This document shows, one piece after another, positions 36,630 through 47,612 of a DNA stretch of 64,000 bases. The notes beneath the pieces are model-generated. The model did no database searches. It had not been told where the DNA came from and saw only the letters and a program-made list of their open reading frames with translations. Position 1 is the stretch's first letter; each line of letters begins with the position of its first letter. The DNA comes from Farysia itapuensis (taxonomy: Eukaryota; Basidiomycota; Ustilaginomycetes; Ustilaginales; Ustilaginaceae). A program made the position numbers and the translations under genes. The stretch is from contig JALBYC010000005.1 in NCBI GenBank assembly GCA_023212645.1, positions 620,001-684,000 on the forward strand. Direction: 5' to 3'.

Positions 36630-39593
36630 CTACAACTTGGCATGCTCGTTTCCGAGCACGGTGGAGAGGATGCGGAGGAGCTCCGCGGATACAAGATCGT
36701 TGGTGGTGCGCAGCGTGAGTCGGGCGAGCTTGGCGTCTTTGTTGGGCTCCAGCCGCAGTAGACAACCTACTTTGCCGCCGCGTGACATGTGGAGGACACC
36801 CGCACCCACTGAATTGGTCGGATTCGGGTCTACTGATTCAAGGTGCTGCATGTGTGCGCCTTGGATCACGCGCCGTTGTCGCACCACGTCGACTTCCCCT
36901 GTAGACGCCGACAGAGTGAGGCCAAAGATCTTCTGCGCCTCCCGAGGCGGCCCGCCGATCTGTCGCCACCTTTCAAAGAAGTCAGCGCCACTTAATTGCA
37001 CCGGCTCGATAAACTTGTTGATCAGTACAGGCAGGCGCACCCTGACTTCGTGCAGAGAGCCTGCGAGATACGAGACGTGCAGTATCGGCGCTTTGGTAAA
37101 GACTTCGTGACAATCGACCAACACCACTGCCTGTGCTTGTGTCATTGCGCCAAGCATGTTGGTTGGAATCTTGGGCAATGTCACTGACAAGTTCTCGGCA
37201 TCTTGAGACTTGACGGTCACGGTGAAAGAGCGGAAATCCACAGCAATCTTGTTGCCAAAGTACAGAGTCAGTCGGCCCTGATTGCCATTGTATTCGGTCT
37301 TGAGTCCCACCTGGATTTGGCTGTCTTCGTGCAGCACGCCCTCGTCGACAAAGCATAAGCGCTGGAACGCCTTGTCTGCACCTGGTGTGAACGAGGCGGT
37401 AGATAACAGTGGTGGTGTTTCTCCGATGGGTGTTGTCGCCATGATGGGGGCGGACTCGTCTGCAATCACGTTTTGCTGCATGCCTGTATCTTCGCCCGGA
37501 GCATTCATGTCTAATCCTTCAAGCCCAATGAGCATATCTTTGTTGTCAGACGCGCCGCCGTATGCGTCACGCATCGAGTCAGCTGTGACAGCTTCGCTGC
37601 GATGACCAGCAGGAATGACGGTAGCAGCTGTGCCGCCGGTCGGCATGGCTCCTCCATTCGCTTTACCCTTCTTCAGACTCTCCATGCGAGCCTGGTCTCG
37701 CCCACGATTTGTGTCTTTGCCGCCAATGACCCAGGTGCGCTTGTCTTCGGTATCCGCATGCTTCTTGTGCAGACGGCTGAGCAAGAGCGAGGATTTTTCC
37801 GCAAATGGCGGCATTTCGTCGCAAACGGCTTGCAGCAGGTCGTCGGTAGGTAATTCAGCAAGCATGACGTATTCGCAAGCCCGTTGCTGCAATTCAGCGT
37901 CAAGCACATGGCGATATCGGTTCAAGACGTAGAGAATCTGCTCTCGGATCTCAGGGAACAGGTTGAGCCACTTTATATACGTTGACAGCAGAAGAGCTCG
38001 CGTTGGCTGCGAGCAAAGATGCGATCGGGAATGCAGAGTATGAAACTGCTCGATGGGACTGGCGCCTGGCTCGTTCGCGACCAGATGTCCAAATTCGCCT
38101 AGCACGTAACCGCCGACTTTGATCAAGTTTTCGTGACATGATGTAGACTTGAGATGCTCGAGCACCTTGTGTGCGGCGTACTCTTGCACATCTTCGTTGT
38201 TGACCACGATCTGGATGACGCGGTACCACACTTCTTCGCTTACATGGTCGCCTGCAGAGCTGATGAGCTGTAGAATGGTGTCGACGTACCACGTGTATTC
38301 GGTGGCAAATTTCTCCGTCAAAATGGCAATCTTGAGTACCATTTCCTCGCGGAGTGCATAATCAGCGACGTGCATGTACTTGAGTAGCTCCGAGACGATA
38401 ACTTTAGCATTGGTCACATCGCACATGCTGTACAGCAGGTCGAGGCCACGACGTCGGACAGAGATATCCTTGTCCCGCAAGGAGAGGATGATCGTATTCT
38501 GATGCATCTTGATCGGCTCCAGACTCTCCGAGCGGGCAGCCAGATGGGCCATGGTGTCGAGACCAAGGTAGCGCACGTTGGTTTCACGAGACAGGATAAA
38601 GCGTCCGAGCAGAGCAGATGCCTTTGCTACCGTTGGCGATTCCGTGTCGATTTGTATCGCAACGTTGATTGCTTCAAACAGAACGGCGTTTTGCGCATTG
38701 TTGTGCTGCACGTTCTTGGGGGCGTTCTGGGACGCGTCGATGATGGTGTCAAGCACGGTGGTGATGGTCGCATTCAAGGAACCATCTTGTGACGTCGGAT
38801 AGTACTGCAGAAGACGAAGTAGTTTGATCTGCAGCCAGGGGATAGGCACCTTATAGTAGACATACTCTGCAGAATACTCGTTCTCGACTACGATTCTATA
38901 CAGACGCGCAACAGCTTTCTGATAGGAGCTAGCAAAGGCATCCGGATGTTCCTGCGCCATGGCCATGACTAGACTGGTGACAGCTAGCGCCACACCAAGA
39001 TTGTCATCGTCCATGAGCGAGATGATGCGAATTGCCCATTCCTCAGCCGGAATGACATCAGGATGTTTGCGATACAGGCGGAGCAAGGTCAATGCCGCTT
39101 TCTTTTTGACAAAGCTGCGCGAGGTAGGCGAGATGAGAAGGCGGTGTACGTCGGTGGACAGCGCGCCGGCCATCTCTCTGCCGCCGATATTGGCAATAGC
39201 GTGGAGTGCAAGACAATTATTGACCTCATTGTTCTCGTCCAAGTCCTTGCGAATCGAGTTGACAACCAGACGGATCAGGTCCGAGTTCTCATGCATGAGC
39301 AGAGTAATGGCGAGGTACCCGATCTGCTTCTCTGAATACTTTGTGCTGGAGATGAGATTGACAGCTTCTACGTGTCCGACATCAACCTGGTAGCCGAGAA
39401 TATAGGTGAAAACGATCTTGGACAGATACTTCTTCTTCTGGTATCCGTCCAGCTGGCCTTCTTTGAACTTTTGACGGATATGGGCCATCTCCTTGTTGAT
39501 GCGCTTTTCTTCGAGCTCGCGGACGCGACAAGCTCGCAGGTCGGCAATGTACTGAGTCAGCCCCCGCATCGAGGACGATGAGCTGGAAGTCAT
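36630..39593 (-). CDS. APL3: AP-2 clathrin adaptor complex, alpha-adaptin
   Basis: Large subunit of the plasma-membrane AP-2 adaptor; it binds PIP2, the sigma subunit and endocytic accessory proteins. 987 aa, single exon, in the usual size range. The trunk (adaptin_N, about 10-600) starts MRGLTQYIADLRACRVRELE, with NKEMAHIRQKFK, YQKKKYLSKIVFTYILGYQV and DVGHVEAVNLISSTKYSEKQ, all diagnostic of alpha. The hinge spans about 620-740. The ear follows: KTEYNGNQGRLTLYFGNKIA (beta-sandwich, about 760) and a platform domain with FFERWRQIGGPPREAQKIFG (about 870). The Ser run at residues 3-8 before MRGL suggests the start could be 24 nt further in. Confident. Confidence 0.96.
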   Translation of the reverse strand: MTSSSSSSMRGLTQYIADLRACRVRELEEKRINKEMAHIRQKFKEGQLDGYQKKKYLSKIVFTYILGYQVDVGHVEAVNLISSTKYSEKQIGYLAITLLMHENSDLIRLVVNSIRKDLDENNEVNNCLALHAIANIGGREMAGALSTDVHRLLISPTSRSFVKKKAALTLLRLYRKHPDVIPAEEWAIRIISLMDDDNLGVALAVTSLVMAMAQEHPDAFASSYQKAVARLYRIVVENEYSAEYVYYKVPIPWLQIKLLRLLQYYPTSQDGSLNATITTVLDTIIDASQNAPKNVQHNNAQNAVLFEAINVAIQIDTESPTVAKASALLGRFILSRETNVRYLGLDTMAHLAARSESLEPIKMHQNTIILSLRDKDISVRRRGLDLLYSMCDVTNAKVIVSELLKYMHVADYALREEMVLKIAILTEKFATEYTWYVDTILQLISSAGDHVSEEVWYRVIQIVVNNEDVQEYAAHKVLEHLKSTSCHENLIKVGGYVLGEFGHLVANEPGASPIEQFHTLHSRSHLCSQPTRALLLSTYIKWLNLFPEIREQILYVLNRYRHVLDAELQQRACEYVMLAELPTDDLLQAVCDEMPPFAEKSSLLLSRLHKKHADTEDKRTWVIGGKDTNRGRDQARMESLKKGKANGGAMPTGGTAATVIPAGHRSEAVTADSMRDAYGGASDNKDMLIGLEGLDMNAPGEDTGMQQNVIADESAPIMATTPIGETPPLLSTASFTPGADKAFQRLCFVDEGVLHEDSQIQVGLKTEYNGNQGRLTLYFGNKIAVDFRSFTVTVKSQDAENLSVTLPKIPTNMLGAMTQAQAVVLVDCHEVFTKAPILHVSYLAGSLHEVRVRLPVLINKFIEPVQLSGADFFERWRQIGGPPREAQKIFGLTLSASTGEVDVVRQRRVIQGAHMQHLESVDPNPTNSVGAGVLHMSRGGKVGCLLRLEPNKDAKLARLTLRTTNDLVSAELLRILSTVLGNEHAKL

Positions 39594-40015
39594 CGTGCCA
39601 GAACCTCCCGTTGGGTGTTTCGACGTAGGGTCGGACGATGCCGTTCGTCAGCTTCAAGACCTTTGCATAGGTCTGGGAGGGATGGTGGTCAAAGGGTAAA
39701 GGGGTAAAGGGAAAGGACGAATGTTCAAAATCTCACATGTATTTCTCCGGCCCGTGCTGCATATGCTCCATGCACTCTCTATGCTCCACTCCTGGTCTCG
39801 CATGTCGCAACAACACAGACTTCACTCTACAAGCACAGGTACAGCAAAAGACAGTTTACTCCGTACCCAGCTTCGTTTAACCCTTCTGAGTGAGGCTAAC
39901 AGACAAATCAACTCGCTGCCCACTATTGGCTAGCATTGTTGGCAGCGAGGCGAGATAGCGAGAGTGGGGGAAAGGAGTAAGACACAACGTTGACGAATTT
40001 ATTTTCCGAGATCGC
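39594..40015. other. Intergenic gap between AP-2 alpha and 14-3-3 genes
   Basis: 422 nt downstream of the 14-3-3 stop codon and upstream of the AP-2 alpha start, both minus strand. It should contain the 14-3-3 3' end and the AP-2 alpha promoter. No gene or clear motif seen. Confidence 0.4.
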
Positions 40016-40869
40016 TTAAGCAGCCTCCTCGCCCTTGGTCTCAGTAGCAGCGGGCGCGTCGGCGGCGGTAGCGTCCGAAGGCTTCTCAGAGTCCTGCATG
40101 TCCGAGGTCCAGAGGGTAAGGTTGTCTCGGAGCAACTGCATGATGAGTGTCGAGTCCTTGTAGCTCTCCTCCGACAAGGTGTCGAGCTCAGCAATGGCGT
40201 CGTCAAAGGCCTGCTTGGCAAGGTGGCAAGCACGGTCGGGGCTGTTCAAGATCTCGTAGTAGAAGACGGAGAAGTTGAGGGCAAGACCCAGTCGAATGGG
40301 GTGGGTAGGGGGGAGTTCAGTCACGGCAACGTCCGAAGCGGCCTTGTAGGCCTCGAGAGACTTGTCGGCGGAGTCCTTGCGCTTGTCACCCGTGGCGAAC
40401 TCGGCGAGGTATCGGTGGTAGTCTCCCTTCATCTTGTGGTAGAAGACCTTGCTCTCACCCGAAGCGGCCGAAGGAATGAGGTGCTTGTCAAGAACGTCAA
40501 GGATGTCCTCGCAGATCTGAGCGAGCTCAGCCTCGATCTTCTCACGGTAAGACTTGATCATGGTGACCTGAGCCTCGTTGCCCTTGGACTCCTCCTTCTG
40601 CTCGATGGAGGATACAATACGCCACGAGGCACGTCGAGCGCCGATGACATTCTTGTAAGCGACTGAAAGCAAGTTTCGCTCCTCAACGGTGAGTTCCTGG
40701 TCGGAAGAAGCGACTCGCTTCATGTTCTCGACCATCTCTGCAAGGAAAGGTACAGAATCAGTAAAGCGCCTTAACTGCGCATGTCGCGCGACGTCAACTT
40801 ACCCTCATAGCGCTCGGCCTGCTCAGCGAGCTTGGCAAGGTAGACAGAGTCTTCTCGGGAGTCCGGCAT
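40016..40869 (-). CDS. BMH1: 14-3-3 protein
   Basis: Dimeric phospho-Ser/Thr-binding adaptor. Exons 40869-40803 ([22 protein letters not shown]) and 40737-40016, 262 aa, split at the codon for the second Glu of [11 protein letters not shown]. Signature 1 is [20 protein letters not shown] and signature 2 is [20 protein letters not shown]. The basic phosphopeptide pocket residues are in place (K/R near SWRIVSS, RY in YHRYLAEF). The acidic Ala-rich tail (after [11 protein letters not shown]) is typical of fungal forms. It is the only copy in the window. A leader intron may lie upstream (GTACGT near 41123 to a CACAG near 40916 on this strand), which I could not prove. Confidence 0.97.
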
Positions 40870-42306
40870 TGTGGTTTGTAAGGAATAAGTTCTAGACGAC
40901 TCAATGAAGGTGGTTGATCTGTGACAAATGATGACTTGGTCAGTCCTGGGTCCCGCACTCATCTAGCTGCGTGCACACTGCAGCAGACGTTTGGATCCTG
41001 CATGGCAGTGCTGAAGTGGATTCACGTCTGTGCCGTCAGGTGCACTGCAACGTTCCGGTGTTGGTGCATGCTGGTCATGATGATGACGACTGAAAAGGGA
41101 GGGGGAGCTTGAGAATACGTACCCTAGGCTGAATGAGCAGAGTGGGATCGATGCGTCGACTTGTGATGACGAGGAAGGGCAAATATGCTATAAAGCGGGT
41201 GGTAGTAAGGGAAACACTTTGGGTGTTGATAACGAAAGAGAAGGCAGGGGAAGAGCGCGAGTGCAGGCCAAGCCAAAGACGAACGCAGGCGCGACAAAGC
41301 AACAAAGGCCAAGTGCGGAAAACGCAGAAAGGGGGCACAGCACACGTCCGACGCCTCCATTCTGACGCATTCGAATTTCAATTCATCGATCGTTCTTTCG
41401 CGACAGCAATACAACCTTAGACCGGGCTGGATTCACACGAGCTCACCAAATCAATTCGTCGCGTCTTTTACTTCGAATCAATCATTGGGATCATCTTAGA
41501 GACGTGTACGCAGATCTCCAGACAACGTTGATGCTCACATCACCAAAAGCGTCCATGATGCTGGATAGAAACGTTCAAGATACCATTCAGCACGGTGTGC
41601 GCTAACCTCATCAACCAAGGTTGGACGTTGAGTAAGATTGACCGAAATAACAGCCAGTGTTGTATTGCGTACGCTCAATGGGATGGTCTCGGACAGTCGG
41701 AAGATCCCAACCAAACCTAAAGACGCGTCCTTGCCCCGTGCGCACTTCCTCCTCCATTCTCGCACACGACTCGTATCTCACAAGGTCAAACACCGTTCAG
41801 CCAGCAGTGTGTGGCGCAGATGTGCTCACAGTTCTCTGTTCGCTCGGCTCGTGCTCTCATAAGACCAATAGACAGCAAGCTCAACACATCCCAGGAAGAG
41901 GTAAGCACGGGTCTGTCAGATCGATGAACTTTCATAGGCAAATCGATCGGCCCACGCGTCGTGGCTCGCTCGCCAAAAAAAAACCCTGAACCCACGTCTT
42001 GTCTGCGACAAAATCTCGTCGCACTTTCGTGTTTGCTCTGTGTGAACGTGGCCATCTCTTTGTCGTACGAAAGTACGAAAAGAAATTCTGAACGGTCTAA
42101 CACTAGTCCTACCCGCAATCCGCAACGCAAGCGCGCAAGCTAGCAAGCTGCATGCTGCATGGCTACAAGATCGCGATATGTAATCACATCACGAACATAC
42201 GTTACTGCGCTGCCGCTCGAGTGTTCGGGCAGCTTCGTCAATTGTATGATGGCAGTGTTCTGTGTTTACAATATGGATGCTATGGAACAAAGTTGTAGTC
42301 AAATTT
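40870..42306. promoter_or_regulatory. Long upstream region of the 14-3-3 gene
   Basis: 1437 nt between the 14-3-3 start and the Ran gene's 3' end, both minus strand. Open frames in it have no domain features. Pyrimidine-rich stretches on the minus strand at 41080-41300 and a possible leader intron suggest promoter plus 5' leader of a strongly expressed gene. No RNA gene seen. Confidence 0.4.
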
Positions 42307-43022
42307 CTAAAGATCACCATCATCCTCGTCGGGAAGAGGTGCAGCAGCGGCAGCTTGCAATTCGGCGTTGTACTGAGCCATGAGCTGCTCGTCGACTTGC
42401 ACCTCCGGAGGAGCGAGAGCAGGAGCGGCGGCAAATTCGAGAGTGGGGTTGCCCACCAGCTTTCGAGCGAGCCAGAGGAAGGGCTTCTCGAAGTTGTAGT
42501 TGGACTTGGCCGAAATCTCAAAGTATTGCAGGTTCTTCTTTCGGTGGAACGTAACAGCACCGGTCTTTACTTTGCGCTCCTTGACATCCACCTTGTTACC
42601 GCAGAGAACGATGGGGATGTTCTCGCACACTCGCTCGAGATCCCGGTGCCAGTTGGGCACATTCTTGTAAGTGATTCGGCTGGTCACGTCAAACATGATG
42701 ATACCACATTGACCCTGAATGTAGTAGCCGTCTCGCAAGCCACCGAACTTCTCCTGTCCCGCAGTGTCCCAAACGTTGAAGCAGATCGTGCCAAAGTTGG
42801 TGTGGAACTGGAGAGGGTGAACCTCGACACCAAGTGTGGCAATGTACTTCTTCTCAAACTCTCCCGTCAAGTGTCGCTTGACGAAGGTCGTCTTTCCGGT
42901 ACCACCATCTCCAACTGTCGTTACATAAAAGAGTCAGCACGGCTACAACATGTTGACCGCTTTGCAAGATACATACCGAGTACCAGCTTGAAGTTGGGGA
43001 TCTCTTGAGTTTGAGCAGACAT
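42307..43022 (-). CDS. GSP1: Ran GTPase (Gsp1/Spi1)
   Basis: Small GTPase that sets the direction of nuclear transport. Exons 43022-42977 and 42914-42307 (phase 1, GTATGT donor), 217 aa. G1 is [15 protein letters not shown]. Switch I includes [15 protein letters not shown] with the conserved Thr, G3 is [21 protein letters not shown]4 is [15 protein letters not shown] and G5 is [20 protein letters not shown]. The acidic end PDEDDGDL is the Ran C-terminal switch, so this is Ran and not Rab or Rho. The N-terminus [16 protein letters not shown] is short, as usual. It is divergent from RPA43 with 331 nt between ATGs. Confidence 0.98.
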
Positions 43023-43353
43023 GATAGCAAATGTCGTGGTTGTGTTGACAGTTCTTCTAAACTGCTGAATTTTTCTTTGCGCGACGATGGAATGTTGGCA
43101 AGCAGACCCGAATTCGGTGATCGAGCGAATTGAATGGCACTGCCTGCCGCCCAGGTTGGCGCGGCAAGACGAGCTAACAATTTCGCGCGACCCGCATTTT
43201 TGAAAACTCGGTTGGACTGTTTTGATTGATCTTGGGCATCATCGTCTGACAGTTGCCCGATAATTCACAGATCCGAGATCCGGTGCTACTCCAAAAAATT
43301 GTCAAACAAAAAATTCCTCCGCGAGCACGACAGCCCTACATATCCGGTACATC
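43023..43353. promoter_or_regulatory. Divergent promoter region of GSP1 and RPA43
   Basis: 331 nt between the two start codons. No TATA box. The part nearest RPA43 is A/T-rich (TTTTTGAAAA near 43198). No gene seen. Confidence 0.45.
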
Positions 43354-44561
43354 ATGTCTAGAGAAAAGGAAGGCAAGCAGCACAAGAGCAAAAGCAAGAG
43401 CAAGGATGGTAAAGCTTCATCCAAGAAGGCACGCAGGGCGTCTTTGATATCCACCGATGCTACAAGCAGCAATGAGGCTTCATGTTCGTCCAAGGCAGGC
43501 TCCGCCTTTGAGACCATGTACCCTGTCCTCAACCTACCTATTCCTCCAGTATGGTCCAACGATCCTTACTCAGCATTCTCAGACCTCATGGATACGCTAG
43601 TAATGCGGTAAGCGCCGATGCTCGTTGCTCAATCAGGTCGCATTGACTGACGCATATCCTATTACACAGATATGTCCCGCAATTGTCCGGTGTGCTAATC
43701 ACGCATACACCTACACGATTCTTACAAGACACTGCCGTGTTCTCAGCCGATTCGGCGTTTGCTACAGCGTCGGTTGGATTTGAATGCGTAGTATGGACAC
43801 CTAGGATTGGCCAGGTGCTGGGTAAGTTGTGAAGTGCGCGATCGGCCTTCACGGATTGGATTTTGACAAATCGTGCTGCTTCTTTTGGTACCACAGAAGG
43901 CAACATCTGCTTGTCATCGCCATCTCACGTCTCCTTGCTGCTGTATGGACTTTTCAATGCCTCGATTCCAGCATCTCACCTGCCGGAAGAAGATTACGAA
44001 TTCGTTCTGAGCGAAGCAAATTCGGGTCCCGGCACAACAGACCAAGGCCTGGGGCATTGGCGCAAGCGATCGGATGGCTCCAAACTCGGTGGCCTAGATG
44101 GCAAGCTGTCTTTCACCGTCATCAGGTAGGTCACATACTTGTCCATGTCCCGAGCTGTGTATTGACCCACGTGCCATCGTTTCAGTCTCACTATTGCCAA
44201 CCACATGCTCTCTTTGCACGCTTCATTGCTGGCCGATCCGTTCAAGGAGCCACCGCCGACTTTTGACCGCTCTTATCTGCGCAAAAGTTTGTTACCATCA
44301 GAAGCGCTCGGCCTTGGCTCAGCCTCGCGTCCCCAACGTCCAGCAGAAGCAGAGGTAGCGACGACGACCCCGGTACGCAAAGTCCGATGGGAGGACGAAG
44401 ACAGTCGTAGCTCTGATATCGACGACTTCCCAACTTTAGACAAGGCCATCACCAAGATTCCCGGCATCAAAGCCGGCCGTGACGCCTCCAAGCGTAAATC
44501 AAAAAGCGGAGAAGCCGAAGACTCATCCTCTCCCAGTAAAAAGCGGCGAAAAGATTCGTAG
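43354..44561 (+). CDS. RPA43: RNA polymerase I subunit A43 (stalk)
   Basis: Pol I stalk subunit that docks Rrn3. Exons 43354-43607, 43670-43821, 43897-44125 and 44186-44561, all in phase, 336 aa. A Lys/Ser-rich N-terminus is followed by the Rpb7-N-like part (FETMYPVLNLPIPPVWSNDP, YVPQLSGVLITHTPTRFLQ), then the OB-like part (ASVGFECVVWTPRIGQVL, GNICLSSPSHVSLLLYGLFN, ASIPASHL). After LGHWRKRSDGSKLGGLDGKL and SFTVISLTIANHMLSLHASL, the tail is acidic and Lys-rich, ending SSPSKKRRKDS. It is divergent from GSP1, 13 kb from its partner RRN3. Confidence 0.93.
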
Positions 44562-44655
44562 CATGCCCGGCACAATCGGTCAAGGAGTCAAATGCAGATG
44601 TATGAAAACATTGTCCAAGAAGCAGAGGATGTCTGGGAAAAGGAAAAGGTAAAGG

Positions 44656-45792
44656 TTAGGCCCGTATGGGCGAGCTTGTGGTGATAGGCTCTGAAGAAGG
44701 AACGAACGGGCTGGAGAGTGGGGGGGAAAAGGGGCTGAGGATGGGCGACTCGTACGATCCCGCGCTGAGGCTGTTGGCAGCTGAAATAGAGCGTGAGTGT
44801 GGCTCTGCCGCGGACGTTTTCGACTGCAGGCGTTGCAGGGGACTGTGCTCAGCATCGAGTGTTTTAGAATCAATGGGCCCGGTCGAGGGTGCCTCTGACG
44901 AAAGCATGGTGGAAGCCGACGTTGATACAGTCATGGGTCTTGAGTCGACGGGTGATTGCGTCCTACTATCTAGTCTCAGCGACGAGACTTGCGAGGGGGA
45001 CTGCGATGGGGCTGTGAAAGACTGCAATGACATTTTGTCGCTGTCACGCAATGACGAGGACGGACCCTGCATCAAGTATCGCTTTCGATCCTGGTCTGGA
45101 AGATGGGCACGTGGTGCACTTCGTGGACGTGAGTCAGGTTGTGTCCATACCAGGCCGTTACCGAGATCTTCGCCGAGACCAATGCCACTACTTTTGCTGA
45201 AAGCCAAAGTTTTCTGATCTGCAGCCATAGCCATAGTGCCACCGAAACCAAGCGGCTGAGGAGGAACGATCTGGATGGTATCGCGGTTCAAAGGAGAGTG
45301 TGGAAGATACGATTCCCGTCGGCTGGAAAAGGAGAGTTGAGAAGCAGAGGAGGACTTGTGATACGCGCGAGTCAAGGTCATGGTAGACGACGAGCTGGAC
45401 ATTGTCCGCGCACGCGGATCGTACGATGCCGAAGGGCTCGAGACCACAACAGAGTCAAGTGCGCCGATCGAAGGAGATGCACGTTCGCTGGATGAGTTTG
45501 AGGGTAGATTGTGTGGCCAGGCGGCAGCGGAAACAGCCGGACTTGAAGCCAAGAAGCTACTGCGATTTGAGTTGGCAGTGGCCATGGAAGCGAAAGCAGG
45601 AGGATCTGGTACTGTCGACATGCTGGTGGTAGTGCCATGATATGCTGCTGTTGACGCACGAATGGGAGGCAACAAGAGATTCTGATGTCGCCATGTCCAT
45701 ACTTTGCGGTAGGCCTTGTAGCCAAAGAAGAGCGCCGCAAGGCCTCCAAATATGGAGGCGACAATGATGGCGGCCGTAGCTGGTTGTGACAT
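44656..45792 (-). CDS. Single-pass membrane protein with long Ser-rich cytosolic tail
   Basis: 378 aa from ATG 45792; the frame is open upstream to an ATG at 45993, but those residues are low-complexity pyrimidine-tract translation. The N-terminus MSQPATAAIIVASIFGGLAA with LFFGYKAYRKVWTW is one membrane helix (about 6-26) followed by positive charges, which predicts N-out, C-in. The rest is Ser/Pro/Thr-rich with no domain, apart from a short block LGFGGTMAMAADQKTLAF and GIGLGEDLGNGLVWTQP (about 170-205) that may be conserved. No signal peptide cleavage is expected. Function unknown; not recognised as any named family. Confidence 0.68.
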   Translation of the reverse strand: MSQPATAAIIVASIFGGLAALFFGYKAYRKVWTWRHQNLLLPPIRASTAAYHGTTTSMSTVPDPPAFASMATANSNRSSFLASSPAVSAAAWPHNLPSNSSSERASPSIGALDSVVVSSPSASYDPRARTMSSSSSTMTLTRAYHKSSSASQLSFSSRRESYLPHSPLNRDTIQIVPPQPLGFGGTMAMAADQKTLAFSKSSGIGLGEDLGNGLVWTQPDSRPRSAPRAHLPDQDRKRYLMQGPSSSLRDSDKMSLQSFTAPSQSPSQVSSLRLDSRTQSPVDSRPMTVSTSASTMLSSEAPSTGPIDSKTLDAEHSPLQRLQSKTSAAEPHSRSISAANSLSAGSYESPILSPFSPPLSSPFVPSSEPITTSSPIRA

Positions 45793-46386
45793 GGTGTAGA
45801 TTAGGAACAAGCTTAACGAATGCACTGAGCCATGATCAGAATGGTAGATGGGGAACTGGAAGGACAGGGAGCAAAGGCACAAACGGCTGGGCAAAGGCAA
45901 CGGCAGAGAAAGGGCAGAGACAGACACGCAACGGGGTAGGCAAAGATTCGAGGGTAGCGGCCCAAGAGGGCCGATCAAGGGACAATCATGCACACGGCAT
46001 CATCGCCTGCAGTAGAACAAACGCCAGGGTTTCATCGGCAATACAAGCTAGAATCCACAGCAAGCAAACTGAGATTGCCATGGGAGCGGCGGATGCGTCA
46101 GCCAAACTGAAGCCAACCACGCTGCGTGTTTTCGACATCTGCCACTCAGCGAATTTCTAACTACCGTGAATATTGAAATTCGAGACCCGGCTGCTCATGC
46201 TCAGCAAATCTTTGAAAAACTCGCTTATCCTCTTCGATCTGCGATTTACAACCAACTTCAGCGGATCTGATTTTCGCGCGCCAGGTTGGATAACACATCC
46301 ACGATCGACCATGCATGAAATTTCCCACATCGGGTACCATTGTCAGAATCGATCGGGAAAAGCGTTGCTCTCTTTGACACCTTGTC
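45793..46386. promoter_or_regulatory. Divergent intergenic region (membrane protein and methyltransferase genes)
   Basis: 594 nt between start codons. The half next to the membrane-protein gene is purine-rich on the plus strand and pyrimidine-rich on its own strand, as in fungal leaders. No gene or clear box seen. Confidence 0.4.
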
Positions 46387-47612
46387 ATGTCGCTGCTGCC
46401 CACGCGGGATCTGAGCAGTCTCAAGGCGCTCAATCTCTCTTCGGCAGCATGTCTGGCACAACTTGAGCGCAACCTGGACAGCCTCGCCCTCCTATTGGGT
46501 GCAAGCGGGGGCGAGATCAGATACCGCGCTCCTACCATCGCCCATAGCGGCGAATTCATTGAGACGCACCAGCCGGACCCACTCGATCCATTCGAGCGAC
46601 AGTACCTTACACAATGGCTCACTCGACTCGTATCATGCCTGGTATCGAGCAGAACAGAACCAACGCAGAGGATTGAGGACCTGGCCAATCGCTCGTCTGA
46701 ATTGTTGGCTCTGTGTGCGGGCAAGATGGCCGCTGGGGCCTCGACCAAAAGTCATATTGTCATATGCAAAGCCAGAGAGCTTCGAGTCAAGCTACAAGAC
46801 GCTGCACTTGTACATGACTCACTGGGTACTCACACATGGGGGGCTGCGCCCATTCTTTCTCAGCTACTCCTACCTTTGCCCCCGTCCACATCCAAGATAC
46901 TTGAGCTCGGTGCCGGCACAGGTCTCGTTGGCTTGATCCTTGCTCTGTGGTGTCGCACTCTTGATCAAGCTGCAGAAATCTATCTCACTGATTATCATCC
47001 CCAAGTCTTGCAGAATCTCGTCCACAACGTGGCTCTCAACGACATACATTATGCCACTGCGGTCAACGTCCACGTTCGCACGCTAGATTGGCAGTCTGTA
47101 CATCAAGCACAGTCATCAGACTCTTGCGCAGTCGTGACAGCACAGACTCTCACCTCTTGCCCTGTCCCCTCATCTACACAAGCTACATGGCAGAGCGTGC
47201 TAGACTCGGATCTATCTAGTCAATTTGACTTGATCGTTGCCGCTGGTAGGTGCTGATGTGCTCGACAAACCCTGATGTTACCGTTACTGACGTGCTCGTA
47301 TCGTCAATAGACTGCATCTACGACCCCTTGCACCCCTTCTGGATTCGCTCTGTGGCAGAGTGCTTTCTAGCTCGTCCCACAGAGTCCAAGTCACCTTTAC
47401 TGCACATCATGGTCCCCCTTCGGCCCACACATCGCGACGAGGTAGAGGCCGTATATAGCGCCTTTGGTCCTGCTCAATCGACAGTGCAGCAGCTCACAAT
47501 TCTGGCTGAAGCGAACTATGAAGGTTACGAAAACTTTGGGGGGTGGAACAACGATGACGGTCAAAGCGGACTGACGCGCAGCTATCGGTGGTTCCAAATC
47601 GGCTGGGCTTAG
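46387..47612 (+). CDS. Class I SAM-dependent protein methyltransferase (METTL21/EFM-like)
   Basis: Exons 46387-47245 and 47311-47612 (GTAGGT donor, AATAG acceptor, phase 1), 386 aa. The Rossmann motifs are clear: motif I ILELGAGTGLVGLILALWC (about 175-193), post-I IYLTDYHPQVLQNLVHNVAL, and FDLIVAADCIYDPLHPFW across the intron, where the catalytic-side (D/E)xxY/DPxxP-like block sits. Before the domain, GTHTWGAAPILSQLLLPLPP is the family's N-terminal W-G loop. The C-terminus has NFGGW and TRSYRWFQIGW. These features fit lysine methyltransferases of the METTL21/Efm2/FAM86 group, whose substrates are elongation factors and chaperones; the exact substrate cannot be assigned. Confidence 0.85.

Noticed and set aside
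42262..43008. 248-codon plus-strand ORF
   Set aside because: It is antisense to the Ran gene and includes its intron; a GC-rich codon shadow.
44656..45993. Upstream extension of the single-pass membrane protein by 67 residues
   Set aside because: The added residues are Leu/Ser/Pro-rich translation of a pyrimidine tract typical of a leader; ATG 45792 begins directly at the membrane helix.
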